Shown one piece after another: positions 29,462-38,138 of a stretch of 64,000 nt of DNA. The translations under genes were made by a program, and so were the position numbers. The first letter of the stretch is position 1, and every line of letters begins with the position of its first letter. The stretch is from Colwellia hornerae (lineage in GTDB: Bacteria > Pseudomonadota > Gammaproteobacteria > Enterobacterales > Alteromonadaceae): positions 62,001-126,000 of the forward strand of contig NZ_VOLR01000006.1 of assembly GCF_007954355.1 (NCBI RefSeq), written 5' to 3'. Under the pieces are notes generated by a model. It did no database searches and was not told the DNA's origin. It saw only the letters and a program-made list of their open reading frames with translations.

Positions 29462-30184
29462 ATGAAAAAAACAATATTCGCCCTTTTTTGTCTATCTGTA
29501 TTGAGTAGTGTTTCTAGCTTTGCTTTTCAAGGTGATCTTGACCAAGGCATTTATGAATTAAACCGTGGTGCTTTTAAAGCCGCTATTAATGAATTTGAAC
29601 CTTTGGTTGCTCAAGAATACTCTCCTGCGCAATATCAAATGGCCCTTATTTATTTAAATGGTTATGGGGTTAAAAAAGATCCCAACAAAGCATTCGAATT
29701 ACTGTCTCTTGCTGCTTCACAAAATCACCCCGATGCACTCTTTAGCTTGTCACTGATGTATTCCGACGGAGTCATCGTTAAAAAAGATTTAAAAACCGCT
29801 TTTGCATTAATGGAAAGAGCAGCGATAAGAGACTCGGTAGCCGCACAATTTAATCTTGGTGTTATGTATTTTAATGGTACGGGTACTTATAAAGACTATC
29901 CAAAAGCCGCACGTTGGTATGAAACTGCGGCAAAGCAAAATTACGCCTTAGCTCAATTTAATTTAGCACTGATGTATTTTGAAGGTCTGGGCGTAGAGAA
30001 AAGTGTTGAAATGTCTTTTGTATGGAATATTATTGCCGCAAGTAATGGTTATGAAAACGCAGGAAAAAGTCGTGATATGGACTCATTAAAACTCAGCAAT
30101 GTAGAAATAGCTCAAGCGAGGGAAAAGGCTGACCGACTTTATCAACAGATTATCGAACAAGCAGAATTAAAGGCTAAGCAATAA
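29462..30184 (+). CDS. Sel1-repeat (TPR-like) periplasmic protein
   Basis: The 240-aa protein has a signal peptide (MKKTIFALFCLSVLSSVSSFAF) and four Sel1-like repeats: SPAQYQMALIYLNGYGVKKD, HPDALFSLSLMYSDGVIVKKD, VAAQFNLGVMYFNGTGTYKD and ALAQFNLALMYFEGLGVEKS, ending in a helical C-terminus. It should form a superhelical scaffold in the periplasm for protein interactions. No partner is evident. A rho-independent terminator follows. Confidence 0.85.
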   Translation: MKKTIFALFCLSVLSSVSSFAFQGDLDQGIYELNRGAFKAAINEFEPLVAQEYSPAQYQMALIYLNGYGVKKDPNKAFELLSLAASQNHPDALFSLSLMYSDGVIVKKDLKTAFALMERAAIRDSVAAQFNLGVMYFNGTGTYKDYPKAARWYETAAKQNYALAQFNLALMYFEGLGVEKSVEMSFVWNIIAASNGYENAGKSRDMDSLKLSNVEIAQAREKADRLYQQIIEQAELKAKQ

Positions 30185-30274
30185 ACGTGACTTAAAACAC
30201 AGAAGATAATCGCTCAAAGGTTAAATTTGAGCTTAATTGATCTATATCACAACCATAAAGTTACGCACGATTTA

Positions 30275-30307
30275 AAATGGCTATAACATTACGTTATAGC
30301 CATTTTT
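30275..30307 (+). terminator. Rho-independent terminator after the Sel1-repeat gene
   Basis: ATGGCTATAAC and GTTATAGCCAT form a perfect 11-bp stem with a 5-base loop, followed by six T. Confidence 0.9.
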
Positions 30308-30340
30308 TGTTGTAACTCAATTATTTTTATGGAGTCTGTT

Positions 30341-30469
30341 ATGAACTTTTTCGATATGATTATTAATGATCCCGTTGTACTTTATTCTTTTGGTGGTTTA
30401 GCAATTCTTTTAGGGATTGGTGCTTTTTATATTTATTATTTTCTTAAAAATATTAATGAAAATAACTAG
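30341..30469 (+). CDS. DUF3149-like small membrane protein (42 aa)
   Basis: ATG to TAG encodes 42 aa beginning MNFFDMIINDPVVLYSFGG and continuing with one strongly hydrophobic helix (about 12-36) and a short polar tail (KNINENN). The NDPVVLxSFGGL start and single TM helix match my recollection of DUF3149 proteins, small inner-membrane proteins of marine gammaproteobacteria. A good ribosome site (ATGGAG, about 8 bases before the ATG) supports translation. The function is unknown. It has its own position between the Sel1 terminator and the flagellin remnant. Confidence 0.75.
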   Translation: MNFFDMIINDPVVLYSFGGLAILLGIGAFYIYYFLKNINENN

Positions 30470-30621
30470 TTAACATCAGTGATAAGGTCACTTAGCTAGA
30501 GTAATAACATCAGCTGTACAAAAATCGCTCAGATGGTTGTTCTTTGCTATACTGACAGCACTTGTCTGTATTGATTCTCGGTGCGACCTGCACGATTAAT
30601 CATAAATATTGAGGTGCGCTT

Positions 30622-31309
30622 ATCAACTTATCTATTAATCGATCGACCTCTGCGCCTAGTACTATTGAGCGTCAATATAAAGCGCGTAAAGAAAATGATG
30701 AAAATTAGCCACAGGGAAAAAATAAACAGTGCTGCTGATGATCCCGCTGGCTTACAAATATCTAACCGTCTTACGGCACAAATTAATACTAACCAGCAAA
30801 GAAGCGTTAACGCCCAAGACCAAATAAATACCAATAATGTTCAAGAAAGTGGTTTAGCCGCGATTAATGAAAGCTTACAAAGAGCAAGTGTTTTGTCTGT
30901 CCAATCAGGAAGTCCCCTTAATGATCCGAGTGCTATTCAAGGTGAATTAGATCAATTAACCGAACAAATGAATGCTATCGCGGCAGGCGTATTAGGAGAC
31001 GCAAATTTTATTTCCACATTAGATGCTAGCGACCCAGCGACAACACAGGCAGTATTAGAAGATGCATTAGCTAGCGTTAGCCAATCGGCAAGTGCATTAG
31101 GGGCTCAATATAGTAATTTAACTGGTTAGGTCACTAGCTATAAAAAAACGCGCGTTAATGCCAGTGAATCCCGCTCTCGTACTGAAGACACAGACTATGC
31201 GGCAAGCACCTCAGAAAAAGAGCACTTGAATGTGTTATTACAGTTGGCGGTGATTAATAAAAAAGATGAAGAGTCTCGCAAAGGTATACTCATTAATCAA
31301 CGGGTATAA
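30622..31309 (+). pseudogene. Decayed flagellin-like gene
   Basis: Three pieces of a flagellin-like protein lie in line. In one frame, 30622-30708 reads INLSINRSTSAPSTIERQ and on to a TAG. In a second frame, from about 30730, it continues KINSAADDPAGLQISNRLTA, the flagellin N-terminal core, to a TAG at 31127-31129. After that stop the same frame continues VNASESRSRTEDTDYAAS, matching the flagellin C-terminal core (SxSRSRIxDxDxA), to a stop at 31307. So there is at least one net frameshift near 30706-30725 and one in-frame stop. An intact flagellin would need all three. The central variable region is short, as in small flagellin-like proteins of Alteromonadales. A programmed event is not excluded but decay is simpler. 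Confidence 0.8.
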
Positions 31310-31432
31310 GACCACAATGTTCTAATGGCGTTTGCCCTTGTCAGCTTTTTTTTAGGCTAAAAATATCTATTTATTTTCAATTCACATACAATCATATAAC
31401 TAACAAACCACAACAGACCGCTATTACTTTAA

Positions 31433-32416
31433 ATGTTTACTCAAAGTCAATTCACTCCAGCTTGGTGGCTACACAATCCTCATTGCCAAACTATTCTTGC
31501 TAAATTTTTAAGATCTAAAAAACAGCTAGAAACTTGTAATGAAACAGTAGAGTTACCTGATGGTGACTTTATTGATTTAGCATGGACCGATAAGCCTAAA
31601 CCCGATGAAACTCGTCCTTTGGTTGTTGTTCTACATGGTTTAGAAGGCTCAGTTAATAGCCATTATGCCAAGGGCATGTTATCAGCTATCAAAGAGAAGC
31701 AGTGGATCGGTGTACTGATGCACTTTAGAGGCTGCAGTGGTCGAGTCAATAGAAAAGCCCGTTCTTATCACAGTGGCGATACGGATGACATTAGTTATTT
31801 GACACAATTTTTAAAGAAAAAATATCCACAGCTACCGATGACAATTATTGGCTTTTCTTTAGGAGGTAATGTATTAGCGCGTTATTTAGCAAAAGAACCT
31901 AATAATCCTTATCAAGCCGCTGCCATCATTTGTGCTCCGTTACATTTAGCCAGTTGCAGCAAGCGAATTAACCAAGGGTTTTCGCGTATATATCAAAAAT
32001 ACTTAGTTGGTATGCTCAAAGACAGTATCAAAGATAAAATGGCCAGTAATCTACTGTCTGCACCGCTATCACAAAGACTGGCTCATAAGCTCGATGAAAT
32101 AAAGACCATTTGGCAATTCGACCAGCTTGTTACAGCCCCTATTAACGGTTTTGATAGCGCTGAAGATTATTATCATCAAGCGAGTGGACGTTTTATTTTG
32201 GATAAAATCAAGCAACCCTGCTTAATTATTCACTCAAATGACGACCCGTTCTTATGTGATGAAAATACCCGTGATATTAGCAGTATTCCCAGTAATATAT
32301 GTTTTGAGGTCAGTAAAAAAGGCGGTCACGTTGGATTTATCAATGGTAATAATCCTTTAAGACCACAGTTTTGGCTAGAACATCGTGTTCCAAATTTTTT
32401 AGAGAGTTACCTATGA
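31433..32416 (+). CDS. yheT: YheT family alpha/beta hydrolase
   Basis: This 327-aa protein starts [15 protein letters not shown], the conserved YheT N-terminus, and has the alpha/beta-hydrolase oxyanion strand [10 protein letters not shown], nucleophile elbow GFSLGGN, acid in HSNDDPF and histidine in KKGGHVGFI, so a full Ser-Asp-His triad. The substrate is not known (esterase or lipase-like). Its TGA overlaps the ATG of yheU (ATGA), showing coupled translation as in other gammaproteobacteria. Confidence 0.9.
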   Translation: MFTQSQFTPAWWLHNPHCQTILAKFLRSKKQLETCNETVELPDGDFIDLAWTDKPKPDETRPLVVVLHGLEGSVNSHYAKGMLSAIKEKQWIGVLMHFRGCSGRVNRKARSYHSGDTDDISYLTQFLKKKYPQLPMTIIGFSLGGNVLARYLAKEPNNPYQAAAIICAPLHLASCSKRINQGFSRIYQKYLVGMLKDSIKDKMASNLLSAPLSQRLAHKLDEIKTIWQFDQLVTAPINGFDSAEDYYHQASGRFILDKIKQPCLIIHSNDDPFLCDENTRDISSIPSNICFEVSKKGGHVGFINGNNPLRPQFWLEHRVPNFLESYL

Positions 32417-32664
32417 TCATCCCCTACAAAGACTTACAACCAGATACATTGACAGGTATTATTCGCGAGTTTGTTTTACGTGAAGGCACCGAATACGGCG
32501 CGGATGATGTGTCTTTGTCCGATAAAGTAGCGCAAGTAAAAATACAACTCGCTGATGGTAGTGCATTCTTAGTTTATTCAGAACTTCATGATACGGTAAA
32601 TATTTTGCCTATTGATCAGTTTGAGCAACAACAAAATGAGCAAGAACAGGAACAAGCGCAATAG
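32413..32664 (+). CDS. yheU: YheU family protein
   Basis: This 83-aa protein starts [20 protein letters not shown] and contains VLREGTEYG, the YheU (UPF0270) signature, and ends in a Gln/Glu-rich tail. I chose the ATG at 32413 because it overlaps the yheT stop and begins exactly at the family N-terminus; an in-frame ATG 42 bases upstream lies within yheT. The function is unknown. Confidence 0.9.
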   Translation: MIIPYKDLQPDTLTGIIREFVLREGTEYGADDVSLSDKVAQVKIQLADGSAFLVYSELHDTVNILPIDQFEQQQNEQEQEQAQ

Positions 32665-32673
32665 TTATTTTAT

Positions 32674-32704
32674 AGCAACGAACACCCGATCGATGTTCGT
32701 TGCT
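32674..32704. terminator. Hairpin between yheU and the YceI gene
   Basis: AGCAACGAACA and TGTTCGTTGCT form a perfect 11-bp stem with a 9-base loop between convergent genes. No long T run is present on either strand. Confidence 0.6.
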
Positions 32705-32710
32705 CATTTG

Positions 32711-33289
32711 CTATTGTGTAAATGTTAAGACAAAACTCACCGGCACGGCATAAGCGATGCTAGGTAGGCTCGCTAATGATTTTAATTTATTAACACCTGC
32801 CACTAAAGCAAAGTCTTCTGCTTTAATAATAACGGGTTGCACGGTGGTCACTAGCATAGTTTCTGCTGATAGTTTAGCCACCATAACATTGAAGGTAAGT
32901 TCTTGCTGTTGACCGTGTAAATTAAGGCTACCCTTAAGTGACATTTGTTTAGTTGAACCGATAGCTATCGCATCAATATCTGCGTTGTTGAGTTGAGCAC
33001 TAAAACTCGCTTGTGCAAACGTTGCTGTTTCAAAGAGGAACTCTGCCATTCTTTCGTTGCGTATCGCGATATTGGTGTCAACACTACTTAGCTCAATAGC
33101 CACACTTGCCAAACCACTATTATTAATAACACCCGTAAAGGCCTTAAAACTGTGGTTTTCAGCCACAGTGCCTTTTTTAATGGAAACAAAAGTTAATGAA
33201 GACTTTTTAGAGTCTAGCTGCCAAGCACTATAAGCCGGCGTGGCAAGCAGTAGTGAAAAGCTTAAAATAAAAATAGATATAATACGCAT
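32711..33289 (-). CDS. YceI family periplasmic protein
   Basis: This 192-aa protein has a signal peptide (LLLATPAYSAWQL) and the YceI lipocalin-like fold: WQLDSKKSSLTFVSIKKG at the start, NERMAEFLFET in the middle, and the strand GSLNLHGQQQELTFNV. YceI proteins bind isoprenoid-like lipids in the periplasm; the actual ligand is not known here. It is followed upstream on the same strand by cysQ and nudE with gaps of about 30 bases, so a nudE-cysQ-yceI operon is likely. Confidence 0.88.
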   Translation of the reverse strand: MRIISIFILSFSLLLATPAYSAWQLDSKKSSLTFVSIKKGTVAENHSFKAFTGVINNSGLASVAIELSSVDTNIAIRNERMAEFLFETATFAQASFSAQLNNADIDAIAIGSTKQMSLKGSLNLHGQQQELTFNVMVAKLSAETMLVTTVQPVIIKAEDFALVAGVNKLKSLASLPSIAYAVPVSFVLTFTQ

Positions 33290-33322
33290 AATTGGTCCTT
33301 TGAAAATAAAATAAAATAAAAA

Positions 33323-34147
33323 TTAAGAGCGTCGCGCTCGGTGAGGGATAACAATACTTTGCCAAGGAATATTACTCGCACCTAAGGTCATAAAGTCAGG
33401 ATTCATTAATCCTTCCCGTTGATTATAAGTCAAGGGTAAAAACTCACTATCAATAATTGAGCCACCCGCTTGTTCGATAATACAATGGCTCGCTCCAGCA
33501 TCCCACTCGCCCGTTGGCCCAATACGTAAATAGCAATCTGCGCCACCTTCAGCAATTAAGCAATTTTTTAGTGAACAACTTCCCAATGCTACATATTCAA
33601 AAGCAAAGTCTTCGTTATTAAGATATTGCCCCATTAGACTAAGCTCTTGTCGGCGGCTTACCGCCACTTTAATTTTTCGCTTACCGTCATACTTAGCAAC
33701 ATGAATTTGCTGGCTGCCGGTATTGCTTTCTTTAAAAGCGCCAAGCTTGTTTTGTCCATAGTAGGTTAGTTGATGTTCTGGTGCGTGAATAACACCAATA
33801 CTTGGCCAGCCATTATCAACCAAAGCAATATTGACTGCGAAATCGCCACTGCCTTTAATAAACTCACCCGTGCCGTCAATAGGGTCGAGTAACCAATACC
33901 GTGACCACTTTTTTCTTTCACTAAGCGGTAAGGCACCGACCTCTTCAGAAATAATAGGAATACCTGGTGCTAAGCGTGACAACTCTTGCATCAATACATC
34001 GTTAGCCGCATAGTCTGCACTGGTAACTGGGCTATTATCTTCTTTAATTTCTGCGGTGTAATTGCCCGTTTTATAATGCTTAGCAACTTCTAGACCTGCT
34101 TTTTTTGCACTTTCTATCGCGATGGCGAGTAACGTTTCATTATTCAT
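33323..34147 (-). CDS. cysQ: 3'(2'),5'-bisphosphate nucleotidase CysQ
   Basis: CysQ hydrolyses adenosine 3',5'-bisphosphate (PAP), the by-product of PAPS reduction, to AMP. The 274-aa protein has the metal-binding motifs of the inositol-monophosphatase fold: ISEEVG, LLDPIDGTGEFIKG and EWDAGASHCIIEQAGG. It acts in the cytoplasm and links functionally to cysH elsewhere in the window, though the genes are 14 kb apart. It lies 29 bases downstream of nudE. Confidence 0.95.
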   Translation of the reverse strand: MNNETLLAIAIESAKKAGLEVAKHYKTGNYTAEIKEDNSPVTSADYAANDVLMQELSRLAPGIPIISEEVGALPLSERKKWSRYWLLDPIDGTGEFIKGSGDFAVNIALVDNGWPSIGVIHAPEHQLTYYGQNKLGAFKESNTGSQQIHVAKYDGKRKIKVAVSRRQELSLMGQYLNNEDFAFEYVALGSCSLKNCLIAEGGADCYLRIGPTGEWDAGASHCIIEQAGGSIIDSEFLPLTYNQREGLMNPDFMTLGASNIPWQSIVIPHRARRS

Positions 34148-34176
34148 TAATCTTCACTTAATTTTTCTTTTGAGTG

Positions 34177-34737
34177 TTATTTTGAAGTATTCTTAACTAA
34201 ATCTCTTACTAGCATGAGCGCAGCAATGCTTCTTGCTTCATTAAAGTCAGGTTGGGCAAGTAATGATTGATAGTCGGCAAGTTTCCATGAAACAATCTCT
34301 AGCTCTTCGGGTTCGTCACCCGGTAGTTTTTCTGCATATAAATTTTCAGCAAGAAATATCTCCATAGAGGCAGAGAAAAAAGCCGGTGCTGTCGCGACTC
34401 GATGAACATGAGTGAGTTTACTCGCGCCATAGCCTACTTCTTCTTTTAACTCACGATTAGCGGCATGCTCTGCGCTTTCACCTTCATCAATAAGCCCTTT
34501 GGGGAAGCCAAGCTCATAAGTATGCGTGCCTGCACAATACTCACGTACGAGTAATACCGTTTCATGATCAAGCATAGGTACGATCAATACAGCACCACGA
34601 CCATAGCCTTGCATACGTTCATATTCTCGTTTTACGCCATTACTGAAGGTAAGATCTATTTGTTCGATAGCAAATAAGCGACTCTTGGCAACTTGCTTAC
34701 GTTGGGTGATTTCGGGAAGTGTGAAACTATTGCTCAT
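34177..34737 (-). CDS. nudE: ADP compounds hydrolase NudE
   Basis: NudE is a Nudix hydrolase acting on ADP-ribose, NADH and diadenosine polyphosphates. The 186-aa protein has a complete Nudix box, G-LIDEG-E-SAEHAAN-RELKEEVG (about residues 89-111), preceded by ELGFPKG. In E. coli nudE likewise lies beside yrfG and hslRO. It is the first gene of the nudE-cysQ-yceI group and is divergent from yrfG. Confidence 0.93.
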   Translation of the reverse strand: MSNSFTLPEITQRKQVAKSRLFAIEQIDLTFSNGVKREYERMQGYGRGAVLIVPMLDHETVLLVREYCAGTHTYELGFPKGLIDEGESAEHAANRELKEEVGYGASKLTHVHRVATAPAFFSASMEIFLAENLYAEKLPGDEPEELEIVSWKLADYQSLLAQPDFNEARSIAALMLVRDLVKNTSK

Positions 34738-34836
34738 AGTAGCTAAACCTAAGAGGAAAATATTAATAATATAGTTTTAGAATAGCACGTTAACTTTAGA
34801 TATAATTAATAAATAATCGCTCTGAGGAAAAATAAT

Positions 34837-35511
34837 ATGCTTAATTGGTCAAAAATTTCTACCGTACTTTTGGATATGGATGGAACGATTTTAGATTTAC
34901 ATTTTGACAATCATTTCTGGCTGCATCATTTACCTTTACGTTACAGTGAAAGTGCAAAGATTTCACTTGAGCAAGCAAAAGAAAACTTAGCAAGCCACTA
35001 TGAAAGAGTTGCAGGGACCATTGACTGGTACTGTTTAGATTACTGGGCTGAACAAACTCAATTACCCATTCAAGCATTAAAACGTGAAGTACAACACTTA
35101 ATCAGTTTACGCAGCGATGCTCATGATTTTATGGTGGCATTACGAGAGAGTGGACGAGAAATAATACTGGTGACCAATGCTCACCCTGATAGCTTATTGC
35201 TTAAGATTGAACGCACGCAACTTGATCAGTATTTTGATGTTTTGTATTCGACACATGAGTTTGGTGTTACCAAAGAATCACAATTATTATGGCAACGTCT
35301 TCAAGAAAAACAAGGTTTTAGCCTAGAGAATACTTTGTTTGTTGATGATAGTATCCATATTTTAGCCTCGGCTCAGCGATATGGATTTGAACATTTATTA
35401 GCGGTTGAAAACCCCGATAGTCAAAAAACGCCGCATGCTGTTGACGATTACCCATCAACGTCAGATTTTAGAACATTACTGGATGAAATAAAGAAAAATC
35501 CCGTTAAATAA
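34837..35511 (+). CDS. yrfG: GMP/IMP nucleotidase YrfG (HAD family)
   Basis: This 224-aa HAD-superfamily phosphatase has motif I LLDMDGTILDL (nucleophile and acid Asp), motif II VTNAHPD, a lysine in GVTKES and motif IV FVDDS. The phrase HFDNHFWLHHLP is typical of YrfG, which dephosphorylates purine mononucleotides. A purine-rich GAGGAAAA site precedes the ATG. It is divergent from nudE and is separated from hslR by the type II secretion cluster on the opposite strand. Confidence 0.9.
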   Translation: MLNWSKISTVLLDMDGTILDLHFDNHFWLHHLPLRYSESAKISLEQAKENLASHYERVAGTIDWYCLDYWAEQTQLPIQALKREVQHLISLRSDAHDFMVALRESGREIILVTNAHPDSLLLKIERTQLDQYFDVLYSTHEFGVTKESQLLWQRLQEKQGFSLENTLFVDDSIHILASAQRYGFEHLLAVENPDSQKTPHAVDDYPSTSDFRTLLDEIKKNPVK

Positions 35512-35520
35512 TGACTGTTA

Positions 35521-35547
35521 TTCATCCTGACATAAAGCCAGGATGAA
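35521..35547. terminator. Hairpin between yrfG and gspN (TCATCCTGA repeat)
   Basis: TTCATCCTG and CAGGATGAA form a perfect 9-bp stem with a 9-base loop between two convergent genes. The arms carry the same TTCATCCTGA core as the repeats near 18545 and 24414-24928. Confidence 0.55.
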
Positions 35548-35590
35548 GTAGGTTTTGCTTCAGTAGCCATTAATCACAGTGTTAAGTTAC

Positions 35591-36334
35591 TTAAAAGTTC
35601 AACCGGTAGCGCCCTTGGTTATCCGCTTTACCAATAAAAGGTAGTAGCGGTTTTAGTTTTTCAGGGAAATTAGCACTTGGCTTTAAATGGCCACTTCCAG
35701 ATGCTCTAGTCATATGATGTAAATAAGCGGTAAAGGTGAGTCCAAGATCGTTTTCAGGGGCAATAATAAAGGTGAGTGCACCTTTTTCACAGGCCACTTC
35801 AGCAGATAACGCACCTAAACTTACTGTTTCTGATAATGCGGTAATTGATGCTTTCTTCCATTTTATTGAGCCCTTCATTAGCTGACAAATAGGTTTGCCG
35901 AGCATAAATTCATCAACACTTAATTCAATAAGATTGTGAGCTTGTAGTGGGATAGCTAAATTAAGTTTTTCAGAAATTTGATGCGCGGCTACCGTAATAT
36001 CAACATCAGTAATTTTTATCTGCTTAAGCAATTGGCTTGCTGTCAACTTACCTTCCGGTCCACTGACTAAAGGACCGCCAAAAACTAACTTTATTGTTGG
36101 GTCTAGCATCAATAATGAAAGGAAACTTAATTCACTGCTGACATTATTAATGTCGACGTCATCAATACGGACTTGTTTTGCATAACTTTGCCACACAGTG
36201 CCAGAGAGTTCAGATACTTGGCTATTTTTCGGTAAATTAATAAAACTAACCACCCAAGCAGCAGGCATAGTTGCGATTAAAAAAATGAAATATAGACTAA
36301 AAAACATTGCTCCGTAAGCAAACCACTTTTTCAT
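35591..36334 (-). CDS. gspN: Type II secretion protein GspN
   Basis: The 247-aa inner-membrane protein has one N-terminal TM helix (YGAMFFSLYFIFLIATMPAAWV) and a periplasmic domain with the GspN-type phrases LSGTVWQSYAKQVRI and GKPICQLMKGSIKWKKA. GspN is an accessory, not universal, member of type II secretion operons. It is the last gene of the leftward gspC-N operon; its ATG overlaps the stop of gspM (TAATG). Confidence 0.9.
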   Translation of the reverse strand: MKKWFAYGAMFFSLYFIFLIATMPAAWVVSFINLPKNSQVSELSGTVWQSYAKQVRIDDVDINNVSSELSFLSLLMLDPTIKLVFGGPLVSGPEGKLTASQLLKQIKITDVDITVAAHQISEKLNLAIPLQAHNLIELSVDEFMLGKPICQLMKGSIKWKKASITALSETVSLGALSAEVACEKGALTFIIAPENDLGLTFTAYLHHMTRASGSGHLKPSANFPEKLKPLLPFIGKADNQGRYRLNF

Positions 36335-36804
36335 TAACCTTTTCCTAATTGTAAGCGACGAACTCTCACGACACCGTTGCGATCTGCTTTACTTAAATCA
36401 ATACTTTTCACTAATAAACCTTCATTGTTCGCTAAAAATTCAAGCCAACTAAGTAGTTGCGTAAAGGGTACTTCATCAATCCATACTTGTAAGTCTTCAC
36501 CTTGAGGTTGCAAGCGTGCTATCGAAATATTATTACGACCAGCACTGCTGTTAACAATACTAGAAATGCTGGCATTACTGGCTGATGTTGCGACTCTTTT
36601 TTGTGACTGTTGATAGCGCTGAGTATTTTCTTGCACCCACGTATAAAGCGCTTGTTGGCGTACGATTTTTTGTTGAGTTTTATCAGTATTAGTAACCAAT
36701 GGTTGCCACACTGCGCTGTAAAATAAAAACAGCACTACAACAAAGCTCGTCATTGCAACGAGTCGTTGCTCAGAGCTTTTTAGTTGTTGCCACCACGTTT
36801 TCAT
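36334..36804 (-). CDS. gspM: Type II secretion protein GspM
   Basis: This 156-aa bitopic protein has a short cytoplasmic start (MKTWWQQLKSSEQRLVAM), one TM helix (TSFVVVLFLFYSAVWQPL) and a periplasmic coiled-coil and ferredoxin-like domain. GspM forms the inner-membrane platform with GspL and GspF. It overlaps both neighbours by one base. Confidence 0.93.
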   Translation of the reverse strand: MKTWWQQLKSSEQRLVAMTSFVVVLFLFYSAVWQPLVTNTDKTQQKIVRQQALYTWVQENTQRYQQSQKRVATSASNASISSIVNSSAGRNNISIARLQPQGEDLQVWIDEVPFTQLLSWLEFLANNEGLLVKSIDLSKADRNGVVRVRRLQLGKG

Positions 36805-38138
36805 TATCGCCCCTTACTTGTGTTTGTTGATTGCTGATTATCATCATTACTGGTTATGCTAAATGAGCCAGAAATTTGCTCACCTTGATTATTTTGTGCG
36901 CCCATAGATACCGTGAGGTTGCTCTCTTCAAGAGCGATTTTTAACTTATCAAAATATTGATAATCACTAGCAATTGCCTGCATACGGATCTCGTTGCGCT
37001 TACCATCAAATTTCAACGTTTGAGGTTTTATTTCAGGCACTAAAGCTAACGCTGGTTGCACTTGAGTTAAAATAGCTAAAAAGCCACTTTCTCCACTTGC
37101 TCCCCCGACGTCTTTAAGCTTACGTTTAAGCTGAGAGCGAATAGTTGAGACACGGACTCGCTTAGTTTTTGGAAAAGCCTTTTTATAGGTACTAATGATT
37201 TGTTGTTCAATTTCAGCCTGTTGACTATGAAGCTGCATTAATTCGGCACCTTTAATACCGACATTAAGCAATAAAGCAAACATGGCAATACCTGCGGCCA
37301 TAAACCAACTCTTTAGCACGGGTGAGCGCTGTTCTTTAATTTTAAATTCACCCTGTAATAAATTGAACCTGCCCGCTTTATCTTGGCTATATGTGGCGGC
37401 TAATAACGCCAAAGGCAACTCTTCTGGCATCGAGTTGATGGTTAGTTTAGCGACCGTTTCGGGTAATAGTGAATAAGCATTTAATGAGAAACTGCTTGGC
37501 ACGTCATTATTGCTGTCGTTACCCGCTACAGATTTTTGCTCACTGCTGTTTTTTTCTCCTGCCGGAGTCTCGCTCAGCGACTGGCTAATTAACGGCCAAG
37601 TATTGCTGTCTATGGTGATCCCTTGCCATTGTCCTTGGCGTATCAGTATTTGCTCACCTAAAACAATTGCACTGCCGACGTTTTCTTCGTTAGTCAGTGG
37701 CATGGCAAGTACATCGGGGATCATTTTTTTACAGGTAATATCTGCACTTTTTAGCCACCCTTGCCATAGTGCCAACTGAGCACACTCGACAATCGCAACA
37801 AAGCAATTATCTGCACTACCCGCAATTTTGATATCACTATAAGCGAAAAACAGCTCTTCAACGTCTTGTGCTAATTCATCTTCAAGCATATACGGCACGG
37901 CTAAGCGCATCGCTTTCGCTGATTTACTGGGTACCGTTAAGCTTTTCAAGCTGATATCACTGGTTGGCACAAGCGCGATAACTTCACGTTGTTTGGCCTG
38001 CTCGGCTAATTGCTCTAACGCATTGGCGTCTGGGAGTTCACCACTGGCAATGATACCTTCTTGATCGTCACTGAAAATTAACCAGTGCACTGCATCTTTT
38101 GCGTTAGTGCCTAATCGGATATATAACTTTTCGGCCAT
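36804..38138 (-). CDS. gspL: Type II secretion protein GspL
   Basis: This 444-aa bitopic inner-membrane protein has a cytoplasmic actin-like domain (about 1-250) that recruits the ATPase GspE, with EDELAQDVEELFFAYSDI typical of GspL, a single TM helix (SWFMAAGIAMFALLLNVGI, about 275-293) and a periplasmic domain. Residues about 190-215 form a Ser/Asn-rich linker. It overlaps gspK and gspM by one base each. Confidence 0.94.
   Translation of the reverse strand: MAEKLYIRLGTNAKDAVHWLIFSDDQEGIIASGELPDANALEQLAEQAKQREVIALVPTSDISLKSLTVPSKSAKAMRLAVPYMLEDELAQDVEELFFAYSDIKIAGSADNCFVAIVECAQLALWQGWLKSADITCKKMIPDVLAMPLTNEENVGSAIVLGEQILIRQGQWQGITIDSNTWPLISQSLSETPAGEKNSSEQKSVAGNDSNNDVPSSFSLNAYSLLPETVAKLTINSMPEELPLALLAATYSQDKAGRFNLLQGEFKIKEQRSPVLKSWFMAAGIAMFALLLNVGIKGAELMQLHSQQAEIEQQIISTYKKAFPKTKRVRVSTIRSQLKRKLKDVGGASGESGFLAILTQVQPALALVPEIKPQTLKFDGKRNEIRMQAIASDYQYFDKLKIALEESNLTVSMGAQNNQGEQISGSFSITSNDDNQQSTNTSKGR

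Noticed and set aside
30581-31129. An intact 182-aa flagellin-like gene
   Set aside because: The first 45 or so residues of this frame are not flagellin-like, while the true flagellin start is in another frame and the true C-terminus follows the stop.
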